Assembly (NCBI GenBank): GCA_022768655.1
Contig: JALEQD010000082.1
Coordinates: 1 to 36,582, forward strand
DNA: 36,582 nucleotides
Origin: Anaeroplasma sp.
Lineage (GTDB): Bacteria > Bacillota_I > Bacilli_A > Acholeplasmatales > Anaeroplasmataceae
Direction: 5' to 3'
The notes beneath the pieces are model-generated. The model saw only the letters and a program-made list of their open reading frames with translations, had not been told where the DNA came from and did not search any database. Every line of letters begins with the position of its first letter. The stretch's first letter is position 1. Positions 15,260 through 24,129 of the stretch are shown in pieces. The position numbers and the translations under genes are program-made.

Positions 15260-17422
15260 ATGGTTGATTATATCGTTGAGGGTAAAATTGTCGTTATAGT
15301 TGGTAGTAGCGATGATGAAGAAGAAATAATTATCCCAGAGTTTATTGATGAGCTTCCTGTCGCAAAAATTGGAGCAAATTCTTTTAATGAGCTTAAAAAT
15401 TTAAAAAGAGTTGTGTTCCCAAAAACCTTAAGACAAATTGGTGGATATGCATTTGCAGGGTGTGAACATTTAACTGAAGTATCATTTTCAGAAGGACTTG
15501 ACACTATTGAAGATTGGGCATTTATTAGCTGCAATATTGAAAGTGTTGATTTACCTACAACACTTAGAATGATTGGTGAAAATGCATTTTTAGGAAATCC
15601 TTGTAAGCAAGAAATTAATAAATATCTTGCTCAAAAGGCCAAAAGTGATAAAAAAAGAAAAACCAACAAAAATCCAATTGGTATATTTCCAATTTCAAAA
15701 ATTGATATTGCAGAAGAATTAACAGTTGATGTTATTACAGAAAAAAGTAAATATCAGTCAAGTCAAATGCTACAATATGATACAGCAAAGCTTGATATAA
15801 AGCATTTAGATTTACCACTTTTATTTGATGGTGATGAATTTTTGATTGCTTTTTCACATAAAGATGATCTTTCTGATTTTGAGGTTAAATTAAATACAAA
15901 TTCAAGAAAAATTGTTGGCTTATATGAAGAAGATGACCCTGACTTTTTGGTTTTAGGAGTTGAGTTATTAGCATCAAAGGAATCAATTGCTGAGTTTTAC
16001 ATTAAAACACCATATTTAGAGGATGCATCATTTGAGGTTGTTGAGGCATTTTCAATTGAAGAACCTAAAAATAATAGATATTATTTGCATGTTACTGCAA
16101 GCTTATCTTGCTTTGGTAATGGTAATATTTCTAGAGAGTTTTCAATGAATTATTTTGATGATTTAGAGGGTAAATATGAAACTCAAGAGAAAAATCATTT
16201 GATTACTAGTGATGAGCTTGAATTAATAAAGGATAAAATTGATAATATTAAAATAGAAACAACTCAAGATTTTTTAAAGCAAATTACTGGTGCTCCATTA
16301 ATGCAATATGCACATGAATTATTACAAGCAGTATTATTAGATGATGATTATGAAAATAAAGATGAAATATATGCATATTCATATAATCATTTTAAATACA
16401 TCTATGATAATTTATCTGATTTTGATTCTTTAGAGCGTATATGCTTTAGAATTGATGATGTAATTAATTTTTTAACAAAATATACTCAAAAAAATAAAGA
16501 TGAATTAACATTAAAATATGGAATATTCCCTCATGATGAGGAGAATAATCCACTTGCCGATGATAAGATAAAGCTATATAAGGATTGTTTTAATAGAAAT
16601 GATTATAATTATACATTACATGCTGATTATTTAAATTATATTTTCCAGGTAATGCAGCAATTAAATAATAATTTTACAAATAAAATATTTGATGCTGAGC
16701 TTGATTATCAGGTTGAAAGAGAAGAATCTAATGTCGATATTGAAAAAATGCTTGAGGAACAAGAATCTATTAATATGCAAGAACAAAGTATTGATGATTC
16801 ACAAGAAGAATTAACAGATGAAGAATCAGAACTGTTAGATTCAATACCAGAAGCAGAACAGGAAGAATTAACAGATGAAGAATCAGAATTGTTAGATTCA
16901 ATACCAGAAGCAGAACAGGAAGAATTAACAGATGAAGAATCAGAATTATTAGATTCAATACCAGAAGCAGAACAGGAAGAATTAACAGATGAAGAATCAG
17001 AACTGTTAGATTCAATACCTGACGCTGAACAAGAAGAATTAACTGATGAAGAATCAGAATTGTTAGATTCAATACCTGAAGCAGAACAGGAAGAATTAAC
17101 AGAAGAAGAATCAGAATTGTTAGATTCAATACCAGAAGCAGAACAGGAAGAATTAACAGAAGAAGAATCAGAACTGTTAGATTCAATACCAGAAGCAGAA
17201 CAAGAAGAATTAACAGAAGAAGAATCAGAATTGTTAGATTCAATACCTGATGCTCAAAATGAACCAGAACAAGTTAAAAAAGAATTAACAGATGAGGATA
17301 TTCAGGCATTATTTAGTGATGATTTTGAAGAAGTAGATAATACAAATGTTGTAGATACTGAAGAGGAAGAAGATTCTGAATTGGATGATGAAACAATACA
17401 AAATTTAATTTTTGGAGAATAG
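15260..17422 (+). CDS. BspA-like leucine-rich repeat protein with acidic C-terminal tandem repeats
   Basis: A 720-residue protein. Residues about 25-115 hold three to four LRR_5 (BspA-like) repeats, seen in KIGANSFNELKNLKRVVFP and IGGYAFAGCEHLTEVSF. Residues about 130-500 are a region I do not recognise. Residues 515-666 are eight 19-residue acidic repeats (unit QEELTDEESELLDSIPEAE), and the tail has two related segments, ELTDEDIQALFSDDF and ELDDETIQNLIFGE. There is no signal peptide, lipobox, LPXTG motif or membrane helix, so it is probably cytoplasmic, unlike most BspA proteins. The start at 15260 is set by ggagg; the ATG at 15248 overlaps that Shine-Dalgarno. The stop is 10 bases ahead of the next gene. 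Function unknown. Confidence 0.75.
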   Translation: MVDYIVEGKIVVIVGSSDDEEEIIIPEFIDELPVAKIGANSFNELKNLKRVVFPKTLRQIGGYAFAGCEHLTEVSFSEGLDTIEDWAFISCNIESVDLPTTLRMIGENAFLGNPCKQEINKYLAQKAKSDKKRKTNKNPIGIFPISKIDIAEELTVDVITEKSKYQSSQMLQYDTAKLDIKHLDLPLLFDGDEFLIAFSHKDDLSDFEVKLNTNSRKIVGLYEEDDPDFLVLGVELLASKESIAEFYIKTPYLEDASFEVVEAFSIEEPKNNRYYLHVTASLSCFGNGNISREFSMNYFDDLEGKYETQEKNHLITSDELELIKDKIDNIKIETTQDFLKQITGAPLMQYAHELLQAVLLDDDYENKDEIYAYSYNHFKYIYDNLSDFDSLERICFRIDDVINFLTKYTQKNKDELTLKYGIFPHDEENNPLADDKIKLYKDCFNRNDYNYTLHADYLNYIFQVMQQLNNNFTNKIFDAELDYQVEREESNVDIEKMLEEQESINMQEQSIDDSQEELTDEESELLDSIPEAEQEELTDEESELLDSIPEAEQEELTDEESELLDSIPEAEQEELTDEESELLDSIPDAEQEELTDEESELLDSIPEAEQEELTEEESELLDSIPEAEQEELTEEESELLDSIPEAEQEELTEEESELLDSIPDAQNEPEQVKKELTDEDIQALFSDDFEEVDNTNVVDTEEEEDSELDDETIQNLIFGE
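16802..17257 (+). repeat. Eight tandem 57-bp in-frame repeats
   Basis: Eight head-to-tail copies of a 57-bp unit with no spacers, each coding for 19 residues. Copies 1-5 have LTDEE and copies 6-8 LTEEE; copies 4 and 8 end in PDA rather than PEA. Most differences are synonymous third-position changes (for example ctg/ttg/tta for one Leu). The pattern suggests growth by slippage or unequal crossing-over, with selection on the protein. Confidence 0.97.
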
Positions 17423-17432
17423 GAGGGTAATT

Positions 17433-18296
17433 ATGCCTAAAACAACTGTTGCTATTTTATATGATTTTGATAAAACATTGTGTACTACAGATATGCAAGA
17501 ATATGATTTTATAAAGAATTTAGGTTTAACTCCTTCTGAATTTTGGGGTCATGCTAAGCAGCTTACAGAAAAGCATGAAATGGATAAAATTTTAGCATAT
17601 ATGCTTGCAATGGTATTAGAAAGTAAAGAAAAAAATATACCGTTAACTAAGGAATATCTACATGAATGTGGTAAAAATGTTGTTCTATATCGTGGAGTTT
17701 CTAGCTGGTTTGATAGAATAAATGAATATGGAAATTCAATTGGTGTAAATATTGAGCATTATATTATTTCATCAGGAATAACTGAGATTATAGAAGGAAC
17801 TCCTATTGCTAAATATTTTAAGAAAATATATGGCTGTAGCTTTTGTTATGATGAAAATGGTCAAGCATGCTGGCCTGCAATGGCAATAAATTTTACCTTA
17901 AAAACACAATTCATTTTTAGAATTTCTAAGGGTGTTTTAGATATTAAAAATGATGATTCACTAAATAAGCATAGTGATGAAAGAAGAATTGAATATAGAA
18001 ATATGATATATATTGGAGATGGACTAACAGATATTCCATGTATGAAGCTTATTAGAGAAAAAGGTGGTAGAGCTATAGCCTTATACCCAAGTGGACAGCG
18101 TGATAAGGTTATTCAGTTAGTTCAAGATAATAGAATTAATACTGTGTGTGTATCAGATTATTCTAAGGATTCAACCTTAGAAAAGCTAGTTAAGCTTATG
18201 GTTGAAAATATGGCCTTAATTAATGTATTAAACAGCAAGGAGGAAAGGCAATTAGCCCAAACAAGAAAGCTAGTTCAGGATAATTATGAGAATTAA
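17433..18296 (+). CDS. HAD-family phosphatase, phosphoserine-phosphatase-like
   Basis: A 287-residue haloacid dehalogenase superfamily hydrolase. Motif I is YDFDKTL with D11 as nucleophile and D13 as acid/base, motif II is ISSGI around S113, and motif IV is YIGDGLTD with D196 and D200. The motif III lysine is probably K157 or K166. A helical cap lies between motifs I and II, as in the phosphoserine phosphatase branch. The substrate cannot be told from the sequence. The start at 17433 follows aggaggg; an upstream TTG is not needed. It overlaps ybeY by 11 bases and heads the ybeY-cdd-era-recO group. It is the only obvious phosphatase in the window, while the his operon lacks one. Confidence 0.8.
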   Translation: MPKTTVAILYDFDKTLCTTDMQEYDFIKNLGLTPSEFWGHAKQLTEKHEMDKILAYMLAMVLESKEKNIPLTKEYLHECGKNVVLYRGVSSWFDRINEYGNSIGVNIEHYIISSGITEIIEGTPIAKYFKKIYGCSFCYDENGQACWPAMAINFTLKTQFIFRISKGVLDIKNDDSLNKHSDERRIEYRNMIYIGDGLTDIPCMKLIREKGGRAIALYPSGQRDKVIQLVQDNRINTVCVSDYSKDSTLEKLVKLMVENMALINVLNSKEERQLAQTRKLVQDNYEN

Positions 18297-18711
18297 TTTT
18301 TTTAATGAAACAAAAGAGAAAACAAAGGAATATGAGAAATTAATAAAGAATGTTTTCAAAAATTTTAATAACAAAAAAGAATTCAATATTATTTTTGTAT
18401 CAAAGGAAGAAATTCAAAAAATAAATAGAGAATATAGAAAAATAGATAAGGTTACTGATGTTATTTCATTTGCGCTATGTGATGATAAGGACATTATTCA
18501 AACTGATGAGCTTGGTGATATATTTATTTGTGTTGATCGTGCAATAGAACAAGCAGATGAATATGGACATAGTGTTACTCGCGAGATGGCATTTTTAGCA
18601 GTTCATGGTTACTTACATTTATGTGGATATGATCATATGACACCTGAGGATGAAAAAATAATGTTTGAAAAGCAAGATGAAATATTAAATAAGGCAGGGA
18701 TAACAAGATGA
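18286..18711 (+). CDS. ybeY: Endoribonuclease YbeY (rRNA maturation)
   Basis: A single-strand-specific zinc endoribonuclease needed for 16S rRNA 3' end maturation and ribosome quality control. It has 141 residues. The metal motif [11 protein letters not shown] gives H107, H111 and H117, and the preceding DVISFAL and [10 protein letters not shown] are also conserved. It overlaps the HAD gene by 11 bases and cdd by 4. Order ybeY-cdd-era-recO matches Bacilli except that dgkA is absent between ybeY and cdd. Confidence 0.96.
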   Translation: MRINFFNETKEKTKEYEKLIKNVFKNFNNKKEFNIIFVSKEEIQKINREYRKIDKVTDVISFALCDDKDIIQTDELGDIFICVDRAIEQADEYGHSVTREMAFLAVHGYLHLCGYDHMTPEDEKIMFEKQDEILNKAGITR

Positions 18712-19115
18712 GCTTTGATGTAAATAAGCTTATAGAACAAGCCATTTTAGCAAGAGAAAATGCGTATGCACCATACTCTAATTTTAAGGTTGGTGCTGCA
18801 ATATTATTAAAAGATGGAAGCTATATTCATGGATGCAATGTTGAAAATGCTTCATATGGATTATGTAATTGCGCAGAACGAACAGCACTATTTAAAATGG
18901 TAAGTGAAGGATATAAAAAGGATGATGCTGTTGCGTTTTGTATTGTAGGAAAAACAAAAGATGTAATTTCACCTTGTGGTGCATGTAGACAGGTTATGAG
19001 TGAGCTATTACCATTAGATTGTAGAATTGTGCTTGCTAATTTAGATGGAAAAACAAAGCTTACATCTATTAGTGAATTGTTGCCATATTCATTTAATGAG
19101 GGAGATTTAAGCTAA
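18708..19115 (+). CDS. cdd: Cytidine deaminase
   Basis: A zinc enzyme of pyrimidine salvage that deaminates cytidine and deoxycytidine. It has 135 residues, the size of the tetrameric class. C55 and E57 in NCAERTAL and C90 and C93 in PCGACRQV are the zinc and catalytic residues; [12 protein letters not shown] is the N-terminal family signature. It overlaps ybeY by 4 bases and era by 1. Confidence 0.96.
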   Translation: MSFDVNKLIEQAILARENAYAPYSNFKVGAAILLKDGSYIHGCNVENASYGLCNCAERTALFKMVSEGYKKDDAVAFCIVGKTKDVISPCGACRQVMSELLPLDCRIVLANLDGKTKLTSISELLPYSFNEGDLS

Positions 19116-20029
19116 TGCAGATAGATACCTATAAATCTGGATTTGTATCAATCATTGGTAGACCTAATGTTGGTAAATCAACATTTTTAAATCAGGTTGT
19201 TGGAAAAAAGATTGCAATAATGTCTGATAAGCCCCAAACTACAAGAAATAGAATTTTAGGAATTGTAACTACAGATAAAATGCAAATTGCATTTACTGAT
19301 ACACCAGGTATTCATAAGCCAACAACAGAATTACAAAGAAGAATGGTAAACGCAAGCTATGATGCTACTCATGGAGTTGATTGTATAATTTTTATGACTA
19401 CTCCTGTTAAGGAGGTACTTCGTGGCGATGAAATCATATTGGATAATTTAAAAAATACAAAAATACCAGTTTTTTTAGTTATTAATAAGGTTGATATATT
19501 GAAAAAATTTAATGATATCGATTTAACTATTTCGCTTTATAAGGATTTATATCCATTTGCTGGTATATTTCCTATTTCAGTTAAGGAAAATAAAAATGTA
19601 GATATTTTATTAAATGAAATAGAAAAAGCATTACCATTTGGTCCAAAATTTTATCCTGATGATATGATTTCTGATCATCCAGAAAGATTTTTAATAGGCG
19701 AATTAATTCGTGAAAAGATATTAGATGCGACAAAACAAGAAGTACCACATTCTATAGCTGTTGTTGTTGATTCAATGAAGCCTAGTGATGATAATCCTTT
19801 ATATACAGATATTTACGCAACAATATATGTTGAGCGTGATAGTCAAAAAAAGATTGTTATTGGAAAAAATGGTGAATTGATTAAGGCGGTTAAGGAAAAA
19901 TCAATTAATGATATTAAGAGACTTCTTAATAAAAAAATACACCTAGACCTTTGGGTTAAGGTGAAAAAGGATTGGAAGGATAGACCTAATGACTTAAAGG
20001 TATTAGGATATTCTAATGATAATTTTTAA
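19115..20029 (+). CDS. era: GTPase Era
   Basis: A GTPase that binds the 3' end of 16S rRNA and acts in 30S assembly. It has 304 residues. The GTP-binding motifs are G1 GRPNVGKST (15-23), G3 DTPGIH (62-67) and G4 NKVD (124-127). The C-terminal KH domain shows IVIGKNGELIKAV and ends in the DLWVKVKKDW strand. The start overlaps the cdd stop (taatg). YbeY and Era act on the same rRNA region, which fits their linkage. Confidence 0.97.
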   Translation: MQIDTYKSGFVSIIGRPNVGKSTFLNQVVGKKIAIMSDKPQTTRNRILGIVTTDKMQIAFTDTPGIHKPTTELQRRMVNASYDATHGVDCIIFMTTPVKEVLRGDEIILDNLKNTKIPVFLVINKVDILKKFNDIDLTISLYKDLYPFAGIFPISVKENKNVDILLNEIEKALPFGPKFYPDDMISDHPERFLIGELIREKILDATKQEVPHSIAVVVDSMKPSDDNPLYTDIYATIYVERDSQKKIVIGKNGELIKAVKEKSINDIKRLLNKKIHLDLWVKVKKDWKDRPNDLKVLGYSNDNF

Positions 20030-20688
20030 TGGATGAATTTGAAGGAATTGTAATTAATTCAATAGATTATAAGGAAAAATCAAAGATAGTATATCTATAT
20101 ACTCCTTATGGTCATGAAAGTATTAGAGCCACTAAATCAAAGGATTATAAAAGTGGCTTTATTGGTTTTACAACAACACTAAATGTTGTTAATTATACGA
20201 AAACCAAAGGTGAGTTTCCATCATTAATTGAATATAATGTCAAAGAAAGCTTTTATGATTTAACATCATCTATTTCAGTAATGAAATGTGTCAGTATGAT
20301 TTTACAAATCATTAAAAGCATACCAAATGATACAAATCATTATAGAACATATTATTTTATTTTAGATATATTAAAAGAATTAAACAATAATAACCCTAAA
20401 AAGGTTTTATGCATTTTTTTAATAAAAATGCTATATGTATTTGGAGTTCAACCAAGCCTTAAAAAATGTTCTTGCTGTGGTAGAGAAAATAATTTATTTT
20501 TATGTGTTAATAATGGATTATCCTATTGTTCTAATTGCTATAATAATAAAAGTGATTTAATTGATATTTGGAAAGAATATTATTATGATAAAAAAAATAT
20601 AGAAGAATATTCAAATACAAGCTTTGATGAATTACTAGATGAAATTAAAAAATACTATAATATTTTTGTTAACATTACGCTCAAATAA
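20029..20688 (+). CDS. recO: DNA repair protein RecO
   Basis: A recombination mediator that helps load RecA on SSB-coated DNA. It has 219 residues, shorter than the usual 240-260. An N-terminal OB fold begins EGIVINSIDYKEKSKIVYLYTP. The C-terminal zinc site is visible as C147-x2-C150 and C167-x2-C170. The C-terminal helical part looks trimmed. The start overlaps the era stop by one base. Confidence 0.92.
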   Translation: MDEFEGIVINSIDYKEKSKIVYLYTPYGHESIRATKSKDYKSGFIGFTTTLNVVNYTKTKGEFPSLIEYNVKESFYDLTSSISVMKCVSMILQIIKSIPNDTNHYRTYYFILDILKELNNNNPKKVLCIFLIKMLYVFGVQPSLKKCSCCGRENNLFLCVNNGLSYCSNCYNNKSDLIDIWKEYYYDKKNIEEYSNTSFDELLDEIKKYYNIFVNITLK

Positions 20689-20708
20689 GGATTTTAGCTT
20701 TAATTTTA

Positions 20709-20737
20709 TTGACAATTACAAAAATAAAAAGTAAAAT
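20709..20737 (+). promoter_or_regulatory. Promoter of the T-box leader
   Basis: TTGACA (20709-20714) and TAAAAT (20732-20737) are 17 bases apart, one of the best promoters in the window. Transcription would start near 20744, giving a leader of about 235 bases before the first start codon. Confidence 0.8.
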
Positions 20738-20743
20738 AAATGA

Positions 20744-20977
20744 AAGTGAAGAAATGAAGGAGTATATAGGTAATTTACTTTTAGAGAGGATATGCTTGGT
20801 GAAAATATCTAGAAATGCTTATAGAAGGTAGTCATGGAGCTGGTTTTGTGAAATTAAGTAGCTAAATTCGTATTCCTACGTTACAGGATTAATGAGGTGT
20901 CATATATTTTATATATGGAACTAGGGTGGTACCGCGATAATTCGTCCTTAGAATTTTTATTCTAAGGACTTTTTTTT
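20744..20977 (+). promoter_or_regulatory. T-box riboswitch leader, probably valine-responsive
   Basis: A T-box leader that senses uncharged tRNA. The T-box sequence AGGGTGGTACCGCG is exact at 20923-20936. Stem I features include ggagta near 20759, agagag near 20782 and ttggtgaaa near 20795. The antiterminator can pair ctaggg (20921-20926) with ccttag (20946-20951), which is the left arm of the terminator. The specifier should lie in ggtagtcatgg (20827-20837), where valine codons GTA (20828-20830) and GTC (20831-20833) are both present; which one is read is not settled. Downstream valS supports valine. This stretch of about 290 bases between recO and the next gene holds no coding sequence. Confidence 0.92.
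20944..20977 (+). terminator. T-box terminator hairpin that also covers a Shine-Dalgarno
   Basis: Perfect 10-bp stem gtccttagaa/ttctaaggac with a 6-base loop and an 8-T run, followed immediately by the ATG at 20978. The right arm contains aagga (20964-20968), 9 bases before that ATG, so the only visible Shine-Dalgarno of the acetyltransferase gene is paired in the off state and freed when the antiterminator takes the left arm. Confidence 0.9.
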
Positions 20978-21541
20978 ATGAAATTAATTGGAAAAAGAAT
21001 TATTGTAAGAGAATTATCCTTTAAGGATACAGATGATTATTATGAATATGGAAAATCAGAAAATGTTGGACCTAATGCTGGGTGGAAGCCATTTTCAAGC
21101 AAAGAAATTGCAAATAGAATGTTATCAAGTGCTATATTAAGTAAGGATTGCTATGCTATTGCTTTAAAGGATTCTAATAAATTAATTGGAACTATTTCTA
21201 TTTATAATAATGCAATTAGAAAATATAAATATGCTAAATCCTTAGGATTTTCACTTAATGAGGTCTATTGGAATAATGGCTATATGACTGAGGCGGTTAA
21301 TTTAGTAATAGATTATGTTTTTTCTAAAACTGATTGTGAGGTTTTAGAGATTGGTCATCATAGTGATAATTATAGAAGTAAGCGAGTCATTGAGAAATGT
21401 GGCTTTAAATATGATGGAAGATTATGTAAATACAAGGCATTATATGATGGAACGGTTATTGATGCAGATTTTTATTCGATAACTAAAGAAGAATATGAAA
21501 GGAAGAAAGATTATGAAAAAAGAATTAAAACCGAAATATGA
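20978..21541 (+). CDS. GNAT acetyltransferase, RimJ/RimL-like
   Basis: A 187-residue GNAT-fold N-acetyltransferase of the RimJ/RimL (Acetyltransf_3) type. Family features are GKRIIVRELSFKDTDDYYEY at the N-terminus, the GTISIYN strand, GYMTEAVNLVIDYVF in the acetyl-CoA region and NYRSKRVIEKCGFKYDG near the C-terminus. The substrate cannot be told; ribosomal proteins or small amines are possible by family. It is the first gene behind the T-box leader and overlaps valS by 29 bases, so it should be induced by valine starvation together with valS. Confidence 0.85.
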   Translation: MKLIGKRIIVRELSFKDTDDYYEYGKSENVGPNAGWKPFSSKEIANRMLSSAILSKDCYAIALKDSNKLIGTISIYNNAIRKYKYAKSLGFSLNEVYWNNGYMTEAVNLVIDYVFSKTDCEVLEIGHHSDNYRSKRVIEKCGFKYDGRLCKYKALYDGTVIDADFYSITKEEYERKKDYEKRIKTEI

Positions 21542-24122
21542 TTTTAAAGAGGTTGAAGAAGGAAAATATGATTTTTGGCTAGAGGGTGGTTTTTTTGAGG
21601 CTGGTGATAAATCAAAGGAGCCTTTTACAATTGTTATTCCACCACCAAATGTAACTGGTAAATTACATTTAGGACATTCGTGGGATACAACACTTCAGGA
21701 TATCATTATTAGAAGAAAAAGAATGCAAGGCTATGATGCTTTGTGGTTACCTGGTATGGATCATGCTGGTATTGCTACTCAAGCAAAGGTTGATGCAAAA
21801 CTTAAGGAACAGGGTATTTCTCGTTATGATATTGGTAGAGAAAAATTCTTAGAGGAAGCATGGAAATGGAAAAAGGAATATGCTACTTTTATCCGCTCGC
21901 AGTGGAAGGCCTTAGGATTATCTTTAGATTATACTAAGGAAAGATTCACATTAGATGAAGGATTAAATAAAGCGGTTAATCATGTTTTTATTTCTTTATA
22001 TAATAAGGGCTTATTGTATCAAGGTGAAAGAATAATAAATTGGGATTGTCAGGCTAAAACTGCACTTTCAAATATAGAGGTAGAGCATAGAGATGATCAG
22101 GGTGCATTTTATCATTTCAATTATCCATTTGTTGATGGTACAGGCTATGTAACAATCGCAACAACTAGACCAGAAACTATGTTTGCAGACCAAGCAATAA
22201 TGGTTCATCCAGATGATGAAAGATATAAGGATATAATTGGTAAGAAGGTATTTATCCCTGGTACAAATATTCAAATTCCAGTTATTGCAGATGAATATGT
22301 TGATAAGGAGTTTGGAACAGGCTGTGTTAAAGTAACACCAGCTCATGATCCTAACGATTTTGAGGTAGGAAAAAGACATAATTTACCAATGCCACTTTGT
22401 ATGAATGAAGATGGTACAATGAATTCTATGGCTTCTAAATACGAAGGAATGGATAGATTTGAATGTCGTGAAGCATTAATCAAGGATCTTAAGGAGCAAG
22501 GCTTATTTGTAAAGCTTGAACCAATTGTACACTCAGTTGGTCATAGTGAAAGAACTGGTGTAGTAGTTGAACCAAGATTATCTAAGCAATGGTTTGTTAA
22601 AATGGATGTTTTAGCAAAGCAGGTATTAGAAAATGAAGAATATCGTTTTGTTCCAGAACGATTTAAGCAAACATTAAATCACTGGTTAGACCCTGATTCT
22701 ATTCAGGATTGGTGTGTTTCACGTCAATTATGGTGGGGACATAGAATTCCTGCTTGGTATAAGAATGATGAGGTTAAGGTTTGTGCTACATGCCCAGGCG
22801 ATGGTTGGGTACAGGATGAGGATGTATTAGATACTTGGTTTTCTAGTGCACTTTGGCCTTTTTCAACATTGGGCTGGCCTGAAAAAACAGACCTATTTGA
22901 AAGATATTATCCAACAAATGTGTTAGTTACTGGATATGATATTATTTTCTTCTGGGTAGCAAGAATGCTATTCCAGGGTATTGAATTTACTCATAAGGCA
23001 CCATTTAAGGATATTTTAATCCATGGCTTAATTCGTGATAGTCAAGGACGCAAAATGTCTAAATCATTAGGTAATGGTGTTGATCCATTTGATGTTATAG
23101 CTAAATATGGTACAGATTCTCTTCGTTATTTCTTAACAACTAATTCAGCTCCTGGATTAGATTTAAGATTTGATGAGGCTAAAATTGAATCATCATGGAA
23201 TTATTTAAATAAAATTTGGAATATTTCAAGATATGTGTTAATGAATATTGGTGATGATTTTAAGAAAATGGAATTAGAACCATCAAAAATAAATCTAGCA
23301 TCTAAATTTATTTTAGCTAAGCTAAATAAAACTATTGAAAATGTTGATTACAACATGGATAAATATGAATTTGGTGAAGCAGCAAAAGCATTATATGGAT
23401 TTGTATGGGATGATTTTGCTTCATGGTATGTTGAGATTTCAAAGGTTGATTTAGCAAGTGATGATGAGGAAAATAAGCTAATGACAAAGAACGTTTTAGT
23501 ATATGTATTAAAATCTATTGTTAAGCTTTTACATCCTTTTATTCCATTTATTACAGAAGAAATATATCAAGCATTACCACATGAAGAAAAATCTATTACA
23601 ATTTCTTCTTGGCCAAAGGTATTACCTCAATTTAATGATGATAATGTAATTGAATCATTTGAGGATATGAAGGAAATTATTACTTCAATAAGAAATGAAA
23701 GAGCTAAGGCTAATAAATCACCAAAGGAACCATTATGTATTTCAATATTAGCTAAGGATTCTCAAACTAAAGAAATGATTGAAGCTACAACAAATTATCT
23801 TACTAAGTTTACAAATCCAAAGAAGCTTGAATTCCTAGATAAAGCACTTGAGCCAAAAGGAAATGTTGTTGTAGTATTATCTATGGCAACAATTTATATA
23901 CCATCTTCTGATTTAGTAGATCAAAATGAAGTAATTAAAAAACTAAATGATAAGAAGGCTAAGCTTGAAGCTGAGCTTTTAAGAAGTAAGAAGATGCTAT
24001 CAAATGAAGCATTTATCAGTAAAGCTCCTAAGGCAAAAATAGATGCTGAGCTTCAAAAACAAAAGGAATATCAGAATCAATATGATGAAGTATGTAATGC
24101 TTTAAAGGAATTAGAAGCATAG
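21513..24122 (+). CDS. valS: Valyl-tRNA synthetase
   Basis: A class Ia synthetase of 869 residues. The HIGH motif is HLGH at residues 52-55 within PPPNVTGKLHLGHS, KMSKS is at 514-518 and the editing domain includes TTRPETMFADQAIMV. The C-terminal coiled-coil arm, starting near NEVIKKLNDKKAKLEAEL, is typical of ValRS and confirms valine over isoleucine or leucine. The start at 21513 has ggaag upstream, inside the acetyltransferase gene. It is controlled by the T-box leader and followed by folC after 7 bases, the usual valS-folC order of Firmicutes. Confidence 0.97.
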   Translation: MKKELKPKYDFKEVEEGKYDFWLEGGFFEAGDKSKEPFTIVIPPPNVTGKLHLGHSWDTTLQDIIIRRKRMQGYDALWLPGMDHAGIATQAKVDAKLKEQGISRYDIGREKFLEEAWKWKKEYATFIRSQWKALGLSLDYTKERFTLDEGLNKAVNHVFISLYNKGLLYQGERIINWDCQAKTALSNIEVEHRDDQGAFYHFNYPFVDGTGYVTIATTRPETMFADQAIMVHPDDERYKDIIGKKVFIPGTNIQIPVIADEYVDKEFGTGCVKVTPAHDPNDFEVGKRHNLPMPLCMNEDGTMNSMASKYEGMDRFECREALIKDLKEQGLFVKLEPIVHSVGHSERTGVVVEPRLSKQWFVKMDVLAKQVLENEEYRFVPERFKQTLNHWLDPDSIQDWCVSRQLWWGHRIPAWYKNDEVKVCATCPGDGWVQDEDVLDTWFSSALWPFSTLGWPEKTDLFERYYPTNVLVTGYDIIFFWVARMLFQGIEFTHKAPFKDILIHGLIRDSQGRKMSKSLGNGVDPFDVIAKYGTDSLRYFLTTNSAPGLDLRFDEAKIESSWNYLNKIWNISRYVLMNIGDDFKKMELEPSKINLASKFILAKLNKTIENVDYNMDKYEFGEAAKALYGFVWDDFASWYVEISKVDLASDDEENKLMTKNVLVYVLKSIVKLLHPFIPFITEEIYQALPHEEKSITISSWPKVLPQFNDDNVIESFEDMKEIITSIRNERAKANKSPKEPLCISILAKDSQTKEMIEATTNYLTKFTNPKKLEFLDKALEPKGNVVVVLSMATIYIPSSDLVDQNEVIKKLNDKKAKLEAELLRSKKMLSNEAFISKAPKAKIDAELQKQKEYQNQYDEVCNALKELEA

Positions 24123-24129
24123 GAGAAAT

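Noticed and set aside
16770-17243. A 157-codon minus-strand reading frame rich in Leu and Ile
   Set aside because: It is the antisense of the 57-bp repeats; the repeated low-complexity pattern is a product of the coding strand, and there is no Shine-Dalgarno or plausible start.
16802-17257. Regular direct repeats that could suggest a CRISPR array
   Set aside because: The units are contiguous, in frame with a gene and have no unique spacers; no cas genes are near.
22068-22379. Minus-strand reading frame inside valS
   Set aside because: It is antisense to the conserved editing domain of valS and has no family features.
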